A stretch of DNA of 64,000 bases. Origin: Aselliscus stoliczkanus. Lineage: Eukaryota; Chordata; Mammalia; Chiroptera; Hipposideridae. Location of the stretch: the NCBI GenBank assembly GCA_033961575.1, contig CM066732.1:81486687-81550686 (forward strand), in the 5' to 3' direction. The position numbers and the translations under genes were made by a program. Below are positions 11,901 to 22,879 of the stretch, one piece after another; positions within the stretch are counted from its first letter, which is position 1, and each line of letters starts with the position of its first letter. The notes below the pieces were generated by a model. The model was not told the DNA's origin, made no database searches, and worked only from the letters and a program-made list of their open reading frames with translations.

Positions 11901-12778
11901 AATTTGCAGACATTACTCTGAGCAATATTTTTACTGATACAGCCCTGCGGGCAAGGGAAGTAAAAGAAAAAATGGACATATGGGATTATATCAGACTTAA
12001 AAGTTTTTTCACAACAAAGGAAACCATCAATAAAACAAAAAGGAAGCCTACTGATTGGGAGAATATATTAGCTAACGATATATCTGATAGGGGTTTTATA
12101 TCCAAAATTTATAAAACACTCATGCAACTCAACACCAAAAAAACAAACAACCCAATTAGAAAATGGGCAGAAGATATGAAGAGACATTTCTCTAAAGAGG
12201 ACATACAGAAGGCCAACAGGCATATGAAAAAATGTTCAACCACAGTGGTCATTAGGGAAATGCAAATAAAAACCACAATGAGATACCACCTCACTCCGGT
12301 CAGAATGGCTATCATCAATAAATCAACAAACAACAAGTGCTGGTGGGGCTGTGGGAAAAAAGGGACCCTGCTGCACTGTTGGTGGGACTGCAGATTGGTG
12401 CAGCCACTATGGAAGTGAGTATGGAGGTATCTCAAAAAACTGGAAATAGAACTACCTTTTGACCCAGCAATTCCACTCCTAGGTATTTATCCCGAAAAAC
12501 CCAAGACACTGATTCAAAAAAATATATGTACCCCTATGTTCATTGCAGCGCTATTTACAATAGCCTAGACTTGGAAATAATGGAAATGCCCATTGGTAGA
12601 TGACTGGATTAAGAAACTGTGGTACATTTATACAATGGAGTATTACTCCGCTATAAAGAAGAATGAAATCGTACCATTTGCAATGATATGCATGGACCTA
12701 GAGACTATTATGTTAAGTGAAATAAGTCAGTCAGAGAAAGACAAATACCATATGATCTCACTTACATGTGGAATCTGA
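8932..12778 (+). pseudogene. L1 ORF2 (endonuclease/reverse transcriptase), broken
   Basis: Remnant of the ~1,280-residue L1 ORF2 protein, which nicks target DNA and primes reverse transcription. Endonuclease: residues 1-222 intact to TGA 9598-9600, with LNVNG (13-15), QETH (Glu42), SxIDH (Asp204, His205); the GDFN catalytic motif reads GEFN (Glu144). The linker continues to TAG 9835-9837. The frame is lost around the T tract at 10021-10064. Reverse transcriptase: fingers and palm in 10326-11246 with stops TAG 10323-10325 and TAG 10785-10787, the ADD motif at residues 89-91 of the 10794 frame (preceded by Asn rather than the usual Phe), and TAA 11244-11246. Further stops are TGA 11589-11591, TGA 12416-12418, TAG 12566-12568 and TAA 12578-12580. 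The C-terminal Cys/His cluster '[18 protein letters not shown]' is preserved. Start after a 51-bp inter-ORF spacer. Confidence 0.95.
10021..10064 (+). repeat. T-rich expansion inside L1 ORF2
   Basis: A 44-bp run of T interrupted by single G residues replaces the few codons expected between 'accaagagctg' and 'tttgagaagataaa'. It breaks the reading frame. Best explained as microsatellite growth from a short TTCTTT stretch. Confidence 0.9.
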
Positions 12779-13286
12779 AAAACTGAATGAATGAGCAATG
12801 TAAACAGAAACTGTCTCATAGATATAGAGGAAAAACAGGGTTGCTAGTTGGGAGGGGGGTGGGGATGAGGGAGAAGGGGAAGGAATTAGACAGCAAAAAT
12901 AGGCAACTACAATATTGCCACAGGGATATGAAAGACAGTTCGGGGAATATAATTAATAATGTTGTAAATATTTTGTGGGGTGTCAGATGGTCACATGTCT
13001 TGTTGGGGAGACCATTTCATGGATGGAGTAGAGGCTTGATCACTGCACTGTACACCTGAAGCGGAGGTTGTATACCAACTGTAATTGAATATATATAGTC
13101 AGTCACGAGATGTGGATTATACTGTGGAAGGGACTCAGAGGAAGTGTCATAGATATATATGATATGGGGGGTAGGAGTGGAGTGCCGAATTAGGGGAGGG
13201 GGATTGTCACTTTGAGGGGTAAAAAGTATAACTATTGCATTGTGTTGTACACCTGAAGCTAATTAAAAATTAAAAAATAAATAAAT
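12779..13286 (+). other. L1 3' UTR, G-rich tract and A-rich tail
   Basis: Follows the ORF2 stop. G runs at 12850-12852, 12854-12859, 12861-12864, 12869-12871 and 12876-12879 meet a G-quadruplex-type pattern, a known trait of many L1 3' UTRs. It ends 'ctattgcattgtgttgtacacctgaagc' (in two parts) then an A-rich (aaat)n tail at about 13265-13286. A second copy in reverse orientation lies at 14577-15034. Confidence 0.88.
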
Positions 13287-13299
13287 AAATACATAGTAA

Positions 13300-13858
13300 A
13301 AATGTTAGAAACTCATATCTGCTCAATACTCCCCATGTAGAATAGCACATTTTTCACAAGTTTTAAAATTTACCCATCTCCCCAAGATCTTTCACTGTTA
13401 TAACAGGAAATTGAAAAACCACACAGGTGCATGATTCATTTTTTAACTCCAGTAATAATATATTATAGATATTGAACACATAAGTCCATCATTTTAATCA
13501 CAGTAACTAGTAAGTTTTCACTGTCATTGGCCAGGTGGCAGATTTAGTCACATTCCAAAAATTTACTTTTGAAGGCCCCCACAAAGGGCTCCCCTTGGCA
13601 TCAATCAACAGCCGACTCTGCCTTCTTTAATGCAAACACTTGGTCTCAACATCTGTCATTTTCTTTGCTATTCTTGTTCTGTATCCATGCTTTTACTCTT
13701 TGTTTCCAAATATTTGCTATGTTTTATGTTATATTGCTTTCACCTTCTGTGTTTTAGAGGCTATTTATTTTAATAGACGTATCTTTAATTTTCCTACAAT
13801 AGATGCATTTAATGTTTATTAACCCCAAACAATACATTTATAACTTGAATATAAAATG
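13300..13858. other. Unassigned sequence
   Basis: No repeat or gene recognised. The overlapping ORFs at 13569-13822 are hydrophobic and low-confidence, with no known domain. Confidence 0.35.
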
Positions 13859-13874
13859 TACCTAAGTAATTTTT

Positions 13875-13976
13875 TTTTTTTTGAGGGCAGTGTCACTGGC
13901 CCTCTTATGTGGGACCCGAACCGGGGCCACTAGCTTCCCAAGACAGCGCTTAACCACCGCGCCACTCGGCCGGCCC
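13875..13976 (-). mobile_element. Short tRNA-headed SINE
   Basis: Same structure as the copy at 2890-2996: minus-strand GGGCCGGCC head, tRNA-like body, immediate A tail after the 'cactgccctc' point. Perfect 16-bp duplication tacctaagtaattttt at 13859-13874 and 13977-13992. Confidence 0.93.
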
Positions 13977-14576
13977 TACCTAAGTAATTTTTATTGGCTG
14001 CAAACTGATGTATATTCTCCATACTATCTACAAGAAATTCACTTTATTTTCAGTGACACAAATAGGCTGAAAATGAAAGGATGGAAAAGATACTTTATGC
14101 AAATCGTGACTAAAAGAGAGCTGGTATAGCTATACTAATATCAAACAAAAGAGATTCTAAGAAGACAATTGTTATGAGAAGCAAAGAAGGATATAATGAT
14201 AAAAGGATGACTGCATCAGAAATATATAACAAGTTAAACATATATGCACCTAACAAGAGATCCCCAAAATACATTAAACAAAACTGACATTTTGAGGGGA
14301 GAAATAGCAAGTTCAACAATAATAGTTGAATATATCAACTATTCATTCACTTTCAATAGTGAATGAAAAAATTAGGTAGATCAGACAGCAATGAGAAGGC
14401 TTGCATAACACTATAAATCAACTAGAACTAACAGATATCTACATAACATTCCACTCAACAATAGTAAAATACACATGCAGGTATGACTGGAACACTCTCC
14501 ATGACAGACCCTATATTAGGTCATAAAACTAATCTCAAGAAATTAAAAAAACAATTCTCTTATTGTGAAATAAACA

Positions 14577-14737
14577 TTTTTTTTAAATTAGTTTTTAGAA
14601 ACACAATGCAATGGTTATACTTTTTACCCCTCAAAATGACAAATCCCCACCCCCAATTCACTGCCCCACTCCCCCCATATCATACATATCTATTACAACT
14701 CTCTTGACCCCCTTCCACACTATACTACACATCCCAT

Positions 14738-14801
<64 letters not shown>

Positions 14802-15034
14802 TTTAATTACAGTTGGCATACAATATTATACAACATCAGCTTCAGGTGTACAGTGCAGTGATCAAGCCTCTACTGCATCCATGAAGTGGTCTCCCTAACA
14901 AGACATGTGGCCATCTGACACCCCACAAAATATTTACAACATTATTAATTATATTCCCCAAACTGTCTTTCATATCCCTGTGGCAATATTGTAGTTACCT
15001 ATTTATGCTGTCCAATCCCTTCCCCTTCTCCCTC
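14577..15034 (-). mobile_element. 5'-truncated L1 3' UTR, antisense
   Basis: Reverse complement matches 12866-13270 of the full-length L1: 'cttcaggtgtacagtgcagt' (14841-14860), 'gtctccctaacaagacatgt' (14889-14908) and 'tatccctgtggcaatattgt' (14973-14992) have direct counterparts. The T run at 14577-14584 is its A tail. It contains a TA expansion (14738-14791) followed by a T run that the other copy lacks. Confidence 0.93.
14738..14791. repeat. (TA)n microsatellite
   Basis: About 27 TA units inside the antisense L1 3' UTR, grown from the short 'actatatata' of that UTR. Confidence 0.97.
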
Positions 15035-15129
15035 AAAAATTGAAATAATTATAAGCATGTTCCTTAAACAAATTTAATTAAAAATTAATATAAAGGGAAT
15101 TTGAAAAATTCACAAATGTGTAGAAATTA

Positions 15130-15641
15130 TGATCCAACAATTCCACTGCTGAATATATATCTGAAGAAAGTGAAATAAGAATTTCTAACAAATATCTGCA
15201 CTCCCATGTTCATTGCAGCATTATTCACAATAGCCAAGATATGGAAACAAACTAAGTGCCCTTCAAAGGATGAATGGATAAAGAAAATGTGGTATATATA
15301 TGCAAGGAAATATTATTCAGTTATAAAAAGAAAGAATTTGACACAATATAATAAACCTGAAGGGAATTATGCTAAGTGAATTAAGCCAGAGAAAGATAAA
15401 TACTATACGGTATTACTTATATGTGTAATCTAAAACAAAACAAAATAGAATTATCATTGCTAGGAGTAGGGGGTCGAGAGGAGGAATGGGGAAATGTAGG
15501 TTAAGAGTACAAAATTTTAGTTATAGAAAGAATAAGTTCTGGTGATCAAATGTACAGAATGGTCACTATAGTTAATAATACAATATTGTATACTAGAAAG
15601 TTTCTGATAGTAGATCTTAAATGTCCTCACCGTGCATGTGT

Positions 15642-15682
<41 letters not shown>

Positions 15683-15834
15683 CACACAAAAGAGTAAACT
15701 ATGTGAGGTGATGCAGTGTTAATTATCTTGATTTTGATATTCCACAGTGTATAAGTTTATCAAATCATCACATTGTGTACTTTACATACATGTCATTGTA
15801 TTTGTCGATTATTCTTCAATAAATTTGTAAACAT
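15130..15834 (+). mobile_element. Old L1 3' end fragment
   Basis: Starts in the ORF2 C-terminus ('gatccaacaattccactgct', 15131-15150; 'ttcattgcagcattattcac', 15210-15229) and runs through a 3' UTR with a CA repeat to an A-rich end. A weak duplication (agaaatta / taaatta) flanks it, consistent with insertion into the older L1. Confidence 0.85.
15643..15687. repeat. (CA)n microsatellite
   Basis: Imperfect CA run of about 45 bp inside the L1 3' UTR. Confidence 0.97.
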
Positions 15835-15855
15835 AAATAAATTAGCAACACACTC

Positions 15856-16294
15856 TATATTAGTTTTCTATGGCTGCTCTAACAGTGTCACAAACTTAAA
15901 CAAAATAAGTTTATTGTCTCACAGTTCTAGAAGCTAGAAATATAAAATCAAGGTGATGACAAACCATACTTTCTGTAAAACCAGCAGGACAATCCCTCCT
16001 TGTCTGTTCCTAGTTGGTAGTTTCCTGGCCATCTTTGGTGTTTCTCGAATTAAAACTACATAACTCACTGTCACAAGGCATTCTCCCTGTGTATATATAT
16101 TCACATGGCTGTCTTCTTATAAGGACAAGGTCATCTTGGATTACAGGCTTACCTTCCTCTTGTATAACCTCATCTTAATCTTACTAATTACCTCTGCAAC
16201 AACCCTATTTCCAAATATGCTCACATTCTGCAATCGTAGGTGTTAGGTTTCCAACATATTTTTTGGAGGGAGATATTATTTATCCCCTAATACA
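15856..16294 (-). mobile_element. MaLR-type solo LTR
   Basis: On the minus strand it begins TGTATTAGG and ends near 'tagaaaactaata', with internal stretches typical of MLT1-like LTRs of the ERVL-MaLR group (plus-strand 'cctatttccaaatatgctca' 16203-16222, 'ataaggacaaggtcatc' 16120-16136, 'aagtttattgtctcacagtt' 15907-15926). It is a non-coding remnant of an ancient endogenous retrovirus-like element; no internal genes are present. It splits the old L1 ORF2 between 15855 and 16295. Confidence 0.82.
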
Positions 16295-16886
16295 CTTTTG
16301 AGTAATGAATGAGTCAAAGAACAAATCACAGGAGAAATTAGAAACAATTACTACCACAGATAAATATCCTTTATGAATATTGATACAAAAATCCTTAAAA
16401 CAATAGCAAATTAAATCCTATAGTATATTAACAGGATTACACACTATGACCTGGGATTTATATCAGTTTGCCAGGTTGATTCACATATGAAAAACATTCA
16501 ATATAATACACCACATTAATAGATTAAAAAAAGAAAAAGCAATTATTTCAATAGATTCAGATAAGCATTCGAAAAAAGCCAACACATTTCATGACAAAAA
16601 CACTAAACAACCACAACAAAAGAATAGGAGGGAACTTCCTCAACCTGATAAAAAGCATCTATGAGAAACCCACAGCTAACATCATAGTTAATGATAAAAG
16701 ACGGAAAAATTTCCCTGTTATCAGGAATAAGACATGATATCTGTTCTTGTCACTCCTATTCAACATTGTACTGAAAGTTCCAGGGCAATTAAGTACTAAA
16801 ATAAAATAAAGTCATCCAGATGGAACAAAAGAAGTAGAATATTTCTATTCACAGATGATATGATCTTATATGTAGCAATTCTAAAG

Positions 16887-16887
<1 letters not shown>

Positions 16888-16927
<40 letters not shown>

Positions 16928-16929
16928 AA
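16888..16929. repeat. (CA)n microsatellite
   Basis: CA repeat of ~40 bp within the old L1 ORF2 copy. Confidence 0.97.
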
Positions 16930-17498
16930 ACTTAGAGCTAATAAATGAGTTCAGTAAAGCTACAGGATACAAGATTAATTTTTAAAAATCAGTTGTATTT
17001 TTATACATAGCACTAGACAATCTAATAATGAAATTAAGAAATCAACTGTCTCTATACTGGCACAAACAATAATAGAATATTTAGAAATAAATGTAATAAA
17101 AAATATGAAATTCTTAGAAATATAAATTTTCATGATCTTCCCTTAGGGAAAAATTTCTTTAATACAACACCAAAACCACAAGCAGCAAAAGAAACAGTGA
17201 TAATTTGGATTTCATCAAAATGAAAATGTGTGTGTCTCTGGACGTGGTCAAAGAAGTGAAAAGACAACCAACAAAACGGAACAAAATATTTGCAATTCAC
17301 GTAAGGGTCTAGTATATAGAATATATAAAGACCTCTTACAACTCCACAATAAAAAAATAAACAACCAAAGAATATAAATAAACACTTCTCCAAAAAAAAG
17401 TACACATGGATAATAGACACATTAAAAGATTATAAATCTTTATACATTAGGAAAATGCATTTCAAAACAACAGTGAGATACCACTTCACACCAAATAG

Positions 17499-17583
17499 AT
17501 GATGATGATCATGATGATGATGATGATAATAATGATAATAATAAGTAAGAAGAAGGAGGTGCTGGAGGAGGAGGAAGAGGAGG
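17499..17583. repeat. GAT/GGA-rich simple repeat
   Basis: A (GAT)n block changes into (AAT)n and then (GGA/GAA)n. It marks the 3' boundary of the old L1. Confidence 0.95.
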
Positions 17584-18049
17584 AGTTGCAGTTAAATATG
17601 ACAGATTAAACACATATTAATTTCTGTTTCTTTCTTGAATTACAGAAACATTTTGATAAAGCAATAAACCCAAAGGACAAACGGAATGTAGATTGTGGTG
17701 ATAGCAAAGAGAGTGAACCAACAAAACAAAGTTTAAAGCAGATGAATAAATGGTAACTAATTTAGTAAACTGGAGAAAGTTAAAATTAAGTCTGCAGGAG
17801 ATGGAAGAGGAGGAGGAAGTGCAAAAGAGGGAGTTCATTTTATGAGACAAAATCCTAGTACTGTGTACCTCTGTTAAGTAGGGAGTTAGACTGAAAATAA
17901 TGAGGGGATGAAGTCTCCTGCATACAGTGGGTTAATTTCTTCATCTCATGCTCCATCCAAGGCTTCCAAGAGACTATCATTCCTTCACTACTGCAGGGGT
18001 TGGAAGACAAGTAAGGAATTGATTGCAGAGGTGCTTCAAAGAGGGATTT
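17584..18049. other. Unassigned sequence
   Basis: No recognised element or gene. ORFs here run into the following SINE and have no domain. Confidence 0.35.
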
Positions 18050-18514
18050 GGGGCCAGATGAATGGCTTTTGGGTTAGGAGTTGGCTTGGGAGCACAAGCT
18101 GGAACCAGCAGGGCTACTGGTTCGGATCCCACATGAGGGCCAGTGATACTGCCCTCTACAGCTAAGATGATGAACAACAGCTCCATCTGGAGCTGGGCTG
18201 CCGTGAGTCAGTGGAGAAGACATAGACTGCAGTGGGGCTGCTGTGAGCTATCATGAATGGCTGGCAGCCAGTGTGAGTGACAAGCGTGAGCTGCTGGGAG
18301 CTGCCTTGAGCAGCCGTCCAATGGCTGGTGATCGATCTGCCTCAGCCATGAAGAGCGCAATGATCACAATACCAACATAAGCCAGTGAAGCGATGTCCTC
18401 CACAACTAGACTGAAGAACAAAAGGACAGCAGCTTGTCTGTTTCCCTTCCCTGGTTCCCCAATGCTGTTCCCTCCCCCAATTCACCAATAAAATCTTAAA
18501 AAAAGAAAAAAAAA
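18050..18514 (+). mobile_element. Long tRNA-headed SINE
   Basis: Head 'ggggccagatgaatggc', B-box-like 'ggttcggatccc' (18119-18130), 'ctctacagctaagatg', degenerate GTGAGC/GGCAGCC middle, and 'attcaccaataaaatctt' with A tail. Imperfect duplication near 18040 and 18512 (gagggattt / aaggattt). More diverged than the short copies. Confidence 0.9.
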
Positions 18515-19203
18515 GGATTTTTGGAGTGATAAAAGTCTTCCACATAGTATATATGAGTCTATCCATCTTTTAAAACCATACACTTGTATACCACAAAGAA
18601 TGGGAAAAACATCAATAATGATAACAATTTGAATTTAGGGTATATAGGATGGAATGCAGACTGTGACAAACGAGTGTCACAAATATGTAATATAATCTTA
18701 CTGAAGAGGTAAAAAAAAGTTGACAAAAGTAACCTTGGAAAGCAGTGTTTTACTGGATATTTTTAAGATTCAATTTAAAAAATTATACGTAAATATTATA
18801 CTCTCATTGGCACATATTTTTTTCACAGCATTTCTACAATGACATGTGTACAAAGATTGAACACATAAGTAAATAAATTAGAGTTGATGGGAGCCAGGTT
18901 TCTCACCTTCAGAGAAAGGAGGAAACACAGAGAATAATCTCTGTGGTTCTGACTGGATTAAAGATGGAAATACCAACATGAACTCCTGTTCACATTAGTA
19001 TCTATACAGACACACAAATAAAGAAATAAATATAGATGCGTATTCATGAGTTAATATATGTCATATTATCCCCACATCTCTCAACTAAGAAGAAGGCTAA
19101 GATCAGTGATTTCTTGTAGAAATGGTTGAGTCTAGCATTGTGGAAGGGAAAATACAAAATGAACCTGGGATATGTTGAATTGCCAGGATGTAAGGAAGTG
19201 TAA
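18515..19203. other. Unassigned sequence
   Basis: No gene seen. Only AT-rich non-coding sequence. Confidence 0.35.
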
Positions 19204-19209
19204 GAAAGA

Positions 19210-19277
<68 letters not shown>

Positions 19278-19372
19278 AGAAACAAAGAAAAGAAAGAAAG
19301 AAGGGAAGGAAGGAAGGAAGGAAGGAAGGAAGGAAGGAAGGAAGGAAGGAAGGAAGGAAGGAAGGAAGGACA
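19204..19372. repeat. GAAA/GA/GGAA purine microsatellite
   Basis: GAAA units, then a ~50-bp GA run (about 19224-19272), mixed GAAAC/GAAAG, then ~18 GGAA units (about 19300-19370). A GGAA run of this length could bind ETS-type factors, but nothing here shows use. ORFs over it are artefacts. Confidence 0.97.
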
Positions 19373-19589
19373 AAAACAACCTAAAAGTCCTCACAATGAC
19401 AAAATCTGGAACAATTTGATCAACACAACAAATAAAAACAGTATTATCCCAAATAATAAAACAATATCCATGAGTGCATACTAATGTAAATCATTGAATA
19501 GATAAATGAGGGAGAAGAGACAAATATTCCTTTCAGAAGAAATTGAAATAATATATGTAAATAACTTTCACCTCTTCTTAAAATAAAGT

Positions 19590-20055
19590 CCATAACCCTA
19601 GTCTAACTGTGAGAAAACTTTAGTCAAATCAAAATGAGGGATAGTTTGCCTAGTACCTGATCAGTACTTTTCAAAAGTGTCAAGGTCATGAGAAACAGAA
19701 AACCTGAGAAATGGTCACAGGGGAGAGGACACCAAGGAGACTAATGTATGATTGCATGAAGCTTAAATGCAATGTGGCATCCTGAATTAGATTCTGGACC
19801 TTAAAAACAGTAGGAGAGAAACTGATGACATCCAAATAAAGATCGTATTGTGTCACAATAGTATCGTGTCAATGTACTTTAGTTAGTAGTATTACCATTG
19901 TTAATTTTTCTGTTTGGGGAAATATACTATGGTTTTATATAATGTTAACGTCAGAAGAATCTGGGTGAAGGGTATATAAGAAGTCTATAGATTACCTTTG
20001 CAACTTTTTTGTAACTCTAATATTATTCCAAAATAGCAATAATAACATTTAAAAT
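19590..20055 (+). mobile_element. Ancient L1M 3' end
   Basis: Recognisable end of an ancient L1: 'gtcaaggtcatgagaaacag' (19679-19698), 'gcaatgtggcatcctgaatt' (19769-19788) and 'aatattattccaaaatagca' (20019-20038) have the order of L1MC/L1ME-type 3' UTRs. Non-coding. Confidence 0.78.
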
Positions 20056-20289
20056 AGGAATGGCAGAAAAGTAGTGCTGGGAGCTATAGTATTAAATAGG
20101 GAAGTAAGGGAAGAACTTACCACCAAGGTGCCGTTTGCCTAAAAGCCTGTTTGAGGTAAAGGAGTAAGTCCTGTGGAGATGGGAAGAAGATAAATGTCAG
20201 AGGAGCAGCAAGGAGATCTGTGTGTCTGGAGTAAAATTAGACAGGGGAGAGCATTGTTCAATGATACCCATGAATAATAGGGAGCAATG

Positions 20290-21295
20290 ATGGGGAGCAG
20301 ATCATATAAAGCCTTACAGGAAATTGTTATTTGGATTTTATCATGAGAGATAGCAAGCCACTTTAAGACTTTGAGTAGAGGAATAATATGATCAGACTTT
20401 CTATTTTTACATTATTCTTATGACTGCTCTGGTAAGAAAATGGTGTAGAGAGGCAAGAAAGGAGGAAAACCATTAGGAGATTATTACAGGGCAGTTAGGA
20501 GGTTATTAGGAGGGCAGTAGTAGTCGTGATGTAGGTCATGAGAAGTGGTCAGATTTTGTATATATATTTAAAGGTAGAGCCAACAGAAGTTTTTGGATAG
20601 AAGGTGGGTTGCAAAAGAAAATGGGAGCCAAATGATGATACCAATATTTTAGGCTTAAACAATAGAAAGTAAAGAATTGGCATTCACCAAGATAGAGGTC
20701 TGTGATTGGGACATGAATTCGAGGGAATATTTTAAAATTAATTTTGAACATGTTACACCTGAAATAGTTGTTGTACTTGTGACTGGAGATGCAGAGTAGA
20801 CTGCAGTTTATATTTCAGGAAATGTCTAGACTCGAGATCTATATTCTCAAGTTTAAATACACACACACACGCACACGTGCGCACACACACACACAGCATT
20901 TGAAAGGTTGATATTGAATAATTTGACCAAGGGAGTGAGAATGAGTAGAGATGAGGTTATAATACTTAATCCTTGGGTACAGTGAAGTTTAGATGACTAG
21001 AATATGAAGAAGAACCAGGAGAAGAGACTAAGAAGAAACAGCAAGCAAAGCATGAGGGAATGCAGAGGGAATGGAATGGTCAAATCCAAGTGAAGAATGT
21101 GATTCTAAGAAGGAAAGAGCTGCACTGTCCATTAGTTTATGATAGGTGGTGTACAATGATGACCACTGGGTTGGGGAGGTCACTGCTGACTTAGACAGGA
21201 GTCATTTCTGTGGATTAATGTAGGGTGAAATTCTGATTAAATTGGGTTCAAAGAAAAGTAGAAGAATTAGAGACAATGAATACAGAAATTGCTAC
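20290..21295 (+). mobile_element. Ancient mammalian interspersed repeat, family not identified
   Basis: Long (~1 kb) purine-biased sequence with landmarks I recognise from a common old mammalian repeat: 'gagaagtggtcagattttg' near 20540, 'gccaacagaag' near 20580, 'accaagggagtgagaatgag' (20926-20945), and the 'gggttcaaagaaaagtagaa' near 21243. A CA run (20861-20897) interrupts it. I cannot assign the family name with confidence. Confidence 0.5.
20861..20897. repeat. (CA)n microsatellite
   Basis: Imperfect CA run interrupted by GCACGTGCG. Confidence 0.95.
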
Positions 21296-21299
21296 ATTT

Positions 21300-22827
21300 A
21301 CTATTTACATATTTATATTAACTATAATGCCATATTATCGTGATAATTTCTCTCAAAAACAATAGAAAATATCTCCAAGTATTTTAAGAGCTTTCTAAAA
21401 AATAATGCTCCTGGAATTGCCTTGAAGATAAATGATGCTTCATATTTAATGAAAACACTAATCTAGATAGTGATTCCAAATTTACTAAAGTAAGATTTGA
21501 CCAAATCTTAAATTTAAGGTTGATGCTTCACTTTGAAGCTCTATTATAAAAGCATTTTTATTGAAGTAGATTATAACAAACATGAAGTCTATCTTTGTCC
21601 AATTCACAATTTATATATAACTTTGATAGCTTGACTATTGTAATAGTGGAAGAAGAATAAAGTGAAAATAGATAAATGTAGAACAGTCAATAATTGCATT
21701 TTGCAAATATGGTCAGATACTGATCATATGTGACAGTTATGACATTTAATTTCAATTGTATACCTATATTATAGACCTCTCAAATCTTTATTTAAAGATA
21801 GTTACTCAAGAACAACTAAATAAATATTTCAAAAGCATTTCAAGTGGCTGTTTTAAAGTTCTTTATTTTATTTTAAAACTTTCCATTAGTTGCTACAGAG
21901 TTGAAACCATATGGTTCTATATAATCCTCACAATATTGATCAAATCAAGGGTATCTCTTTTTTAGAAGCAAAATATAACATTGCTCCCTAGTATCATAGT
22001 GTTCATGCATTCTATATAAGTAATATTGAAAGTTAAAACATTTGATGAAACATTGAAAACAATAACAAAATTTTAGGGCATTAGTAATATTGGAACTTTA
22101 ACTTTCAAATTGAAAATATACGTAAGTAAAATATATAAATCATATATTAAGAGCTTTGAGTGAACACCTCCTATTGATAAAACATTATATTTTGTCAGGA
22201 CACTTTATAATCCTGACATTCGTTTTTTAAGGACAGCTGGGTCAAAGATTTATAAATGACTAAGGTATTTAGCTGAATAAGTCTGATAAATACACAATTG
22301 TTTGTGTATATTTAAACTCTTCTATTTTTAGCCTAATAATTCATTTACTTAACTAGAGTTGATTTATAAAATGAGACAGGGAAATTTTCCATGCCTTGGC
22401 TGTTCTGAAAGTACTACCCTCAAATCCTACAAAACAAATTATGAGATAATCTTATATCAAATATACTAACAGAACCATTCTCAAAAATTCTGAATGCTGG
22501 ACAGCTTTGTTGAGCTGTATGTGAGTCATGATAGTGATTGATATATATCGGGAAGGAATAAGCAGATCAGAAGGAGGAGCGCTTTCACAGAATATTGACA
22601 CACAATGAAAATAATATAGCATTTTAATGCCTACAGAGAAATCCTTCATATTGTACATGCCTTGTTATAAATGTATTTATATTTCTAAACACTGCATAAA
22701 ACAATTACCATGGACTTGTTAACACTAAGCTGAATTTCAAAATTAGTTTGGAAAAGAAAAATTTTAATTTGTGGGTTCTTAAAAAACACCATGATGCACA
22801 GGAAAATGCACAGCTTTGTAATAAAAA

Positions 22828-22828
<1 letters not shown>
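21300..22828. other. Unassigned, repeat-poor AT-rich sequence
   Basis: No L1, SINE, LTR or DNA transposon recognised by eye, and no convincing ORF, splice-site pair or RNA gene. Could be unique or very old repeat sequence. Confidence 0.4.

Positions 22829-22877
<49 letters not shown>
22829..22877. repeat. (CA)n microsatellite
   Basis: About 24 uninterrupted CA units. Confidence 0.98.

Positions 22878-22879
<2 letters not shown>

Larger units (their letters stand above)
5423..13286 (+). mobile_element. Full-length LINE-1 (defective)
   Basis: Complete non-LTR retrotransposon in sense orientation: 5' UTR (5423-8013), ORF1 (8014-8880), 51-bp spacer, ORF2 (8932-12778), 3' UTR and A-rich tail (12779-13286). 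Flanking 13-bp direct repeats aagtacatagtaa (5410-5422) and aaatacatagtaa (13287-13299), with one mismatch, are the target-site duplications, so the copy is neither 5' truncated nor rearranged. Both ORFs are broken by stops and frameshifts, so it cannot encode its own machinery. The length of ~7.86 kb exceeds a typical ~6-kb human L1 because the 5' UTR is ~2.6 kb. It appears younger than other L1s here because its reading frames are still easily followed. Confidence 0.96.
14015..17500 (+). mobile_element. Old L1 ORF2 host copy with nested insertions
   Basis: Sense-strand L1 ORF2 readable in four pieces: endonuclease (14015-14576), start of the linker (15035-15129 and 15835-15855), and reverse transcriptase to C-terminal region (16295-17500; e.g. 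'cccacagctaacatcatagt' near 16670 and the antibody-like conserved 'agtgagataccacttcacac' near 17472). The reading frame is destroyed by stops and indels. Gaps are filled by an antisense young L1 3' end, another L1 3' end and an LTR, so this copy is the oldest layer. Confidence 0.85.

Noticed and set aside
19044..19394. Leu/Ser/Phe-rich and Lys/Glu/Arg-rich ORFs
   Set aside because: Artefact of the GA/GGAA microsatellite.
22685..22873. ORF beginning with Cys-Val repeats
   Set aside because: Translation of a CA microsatellite.
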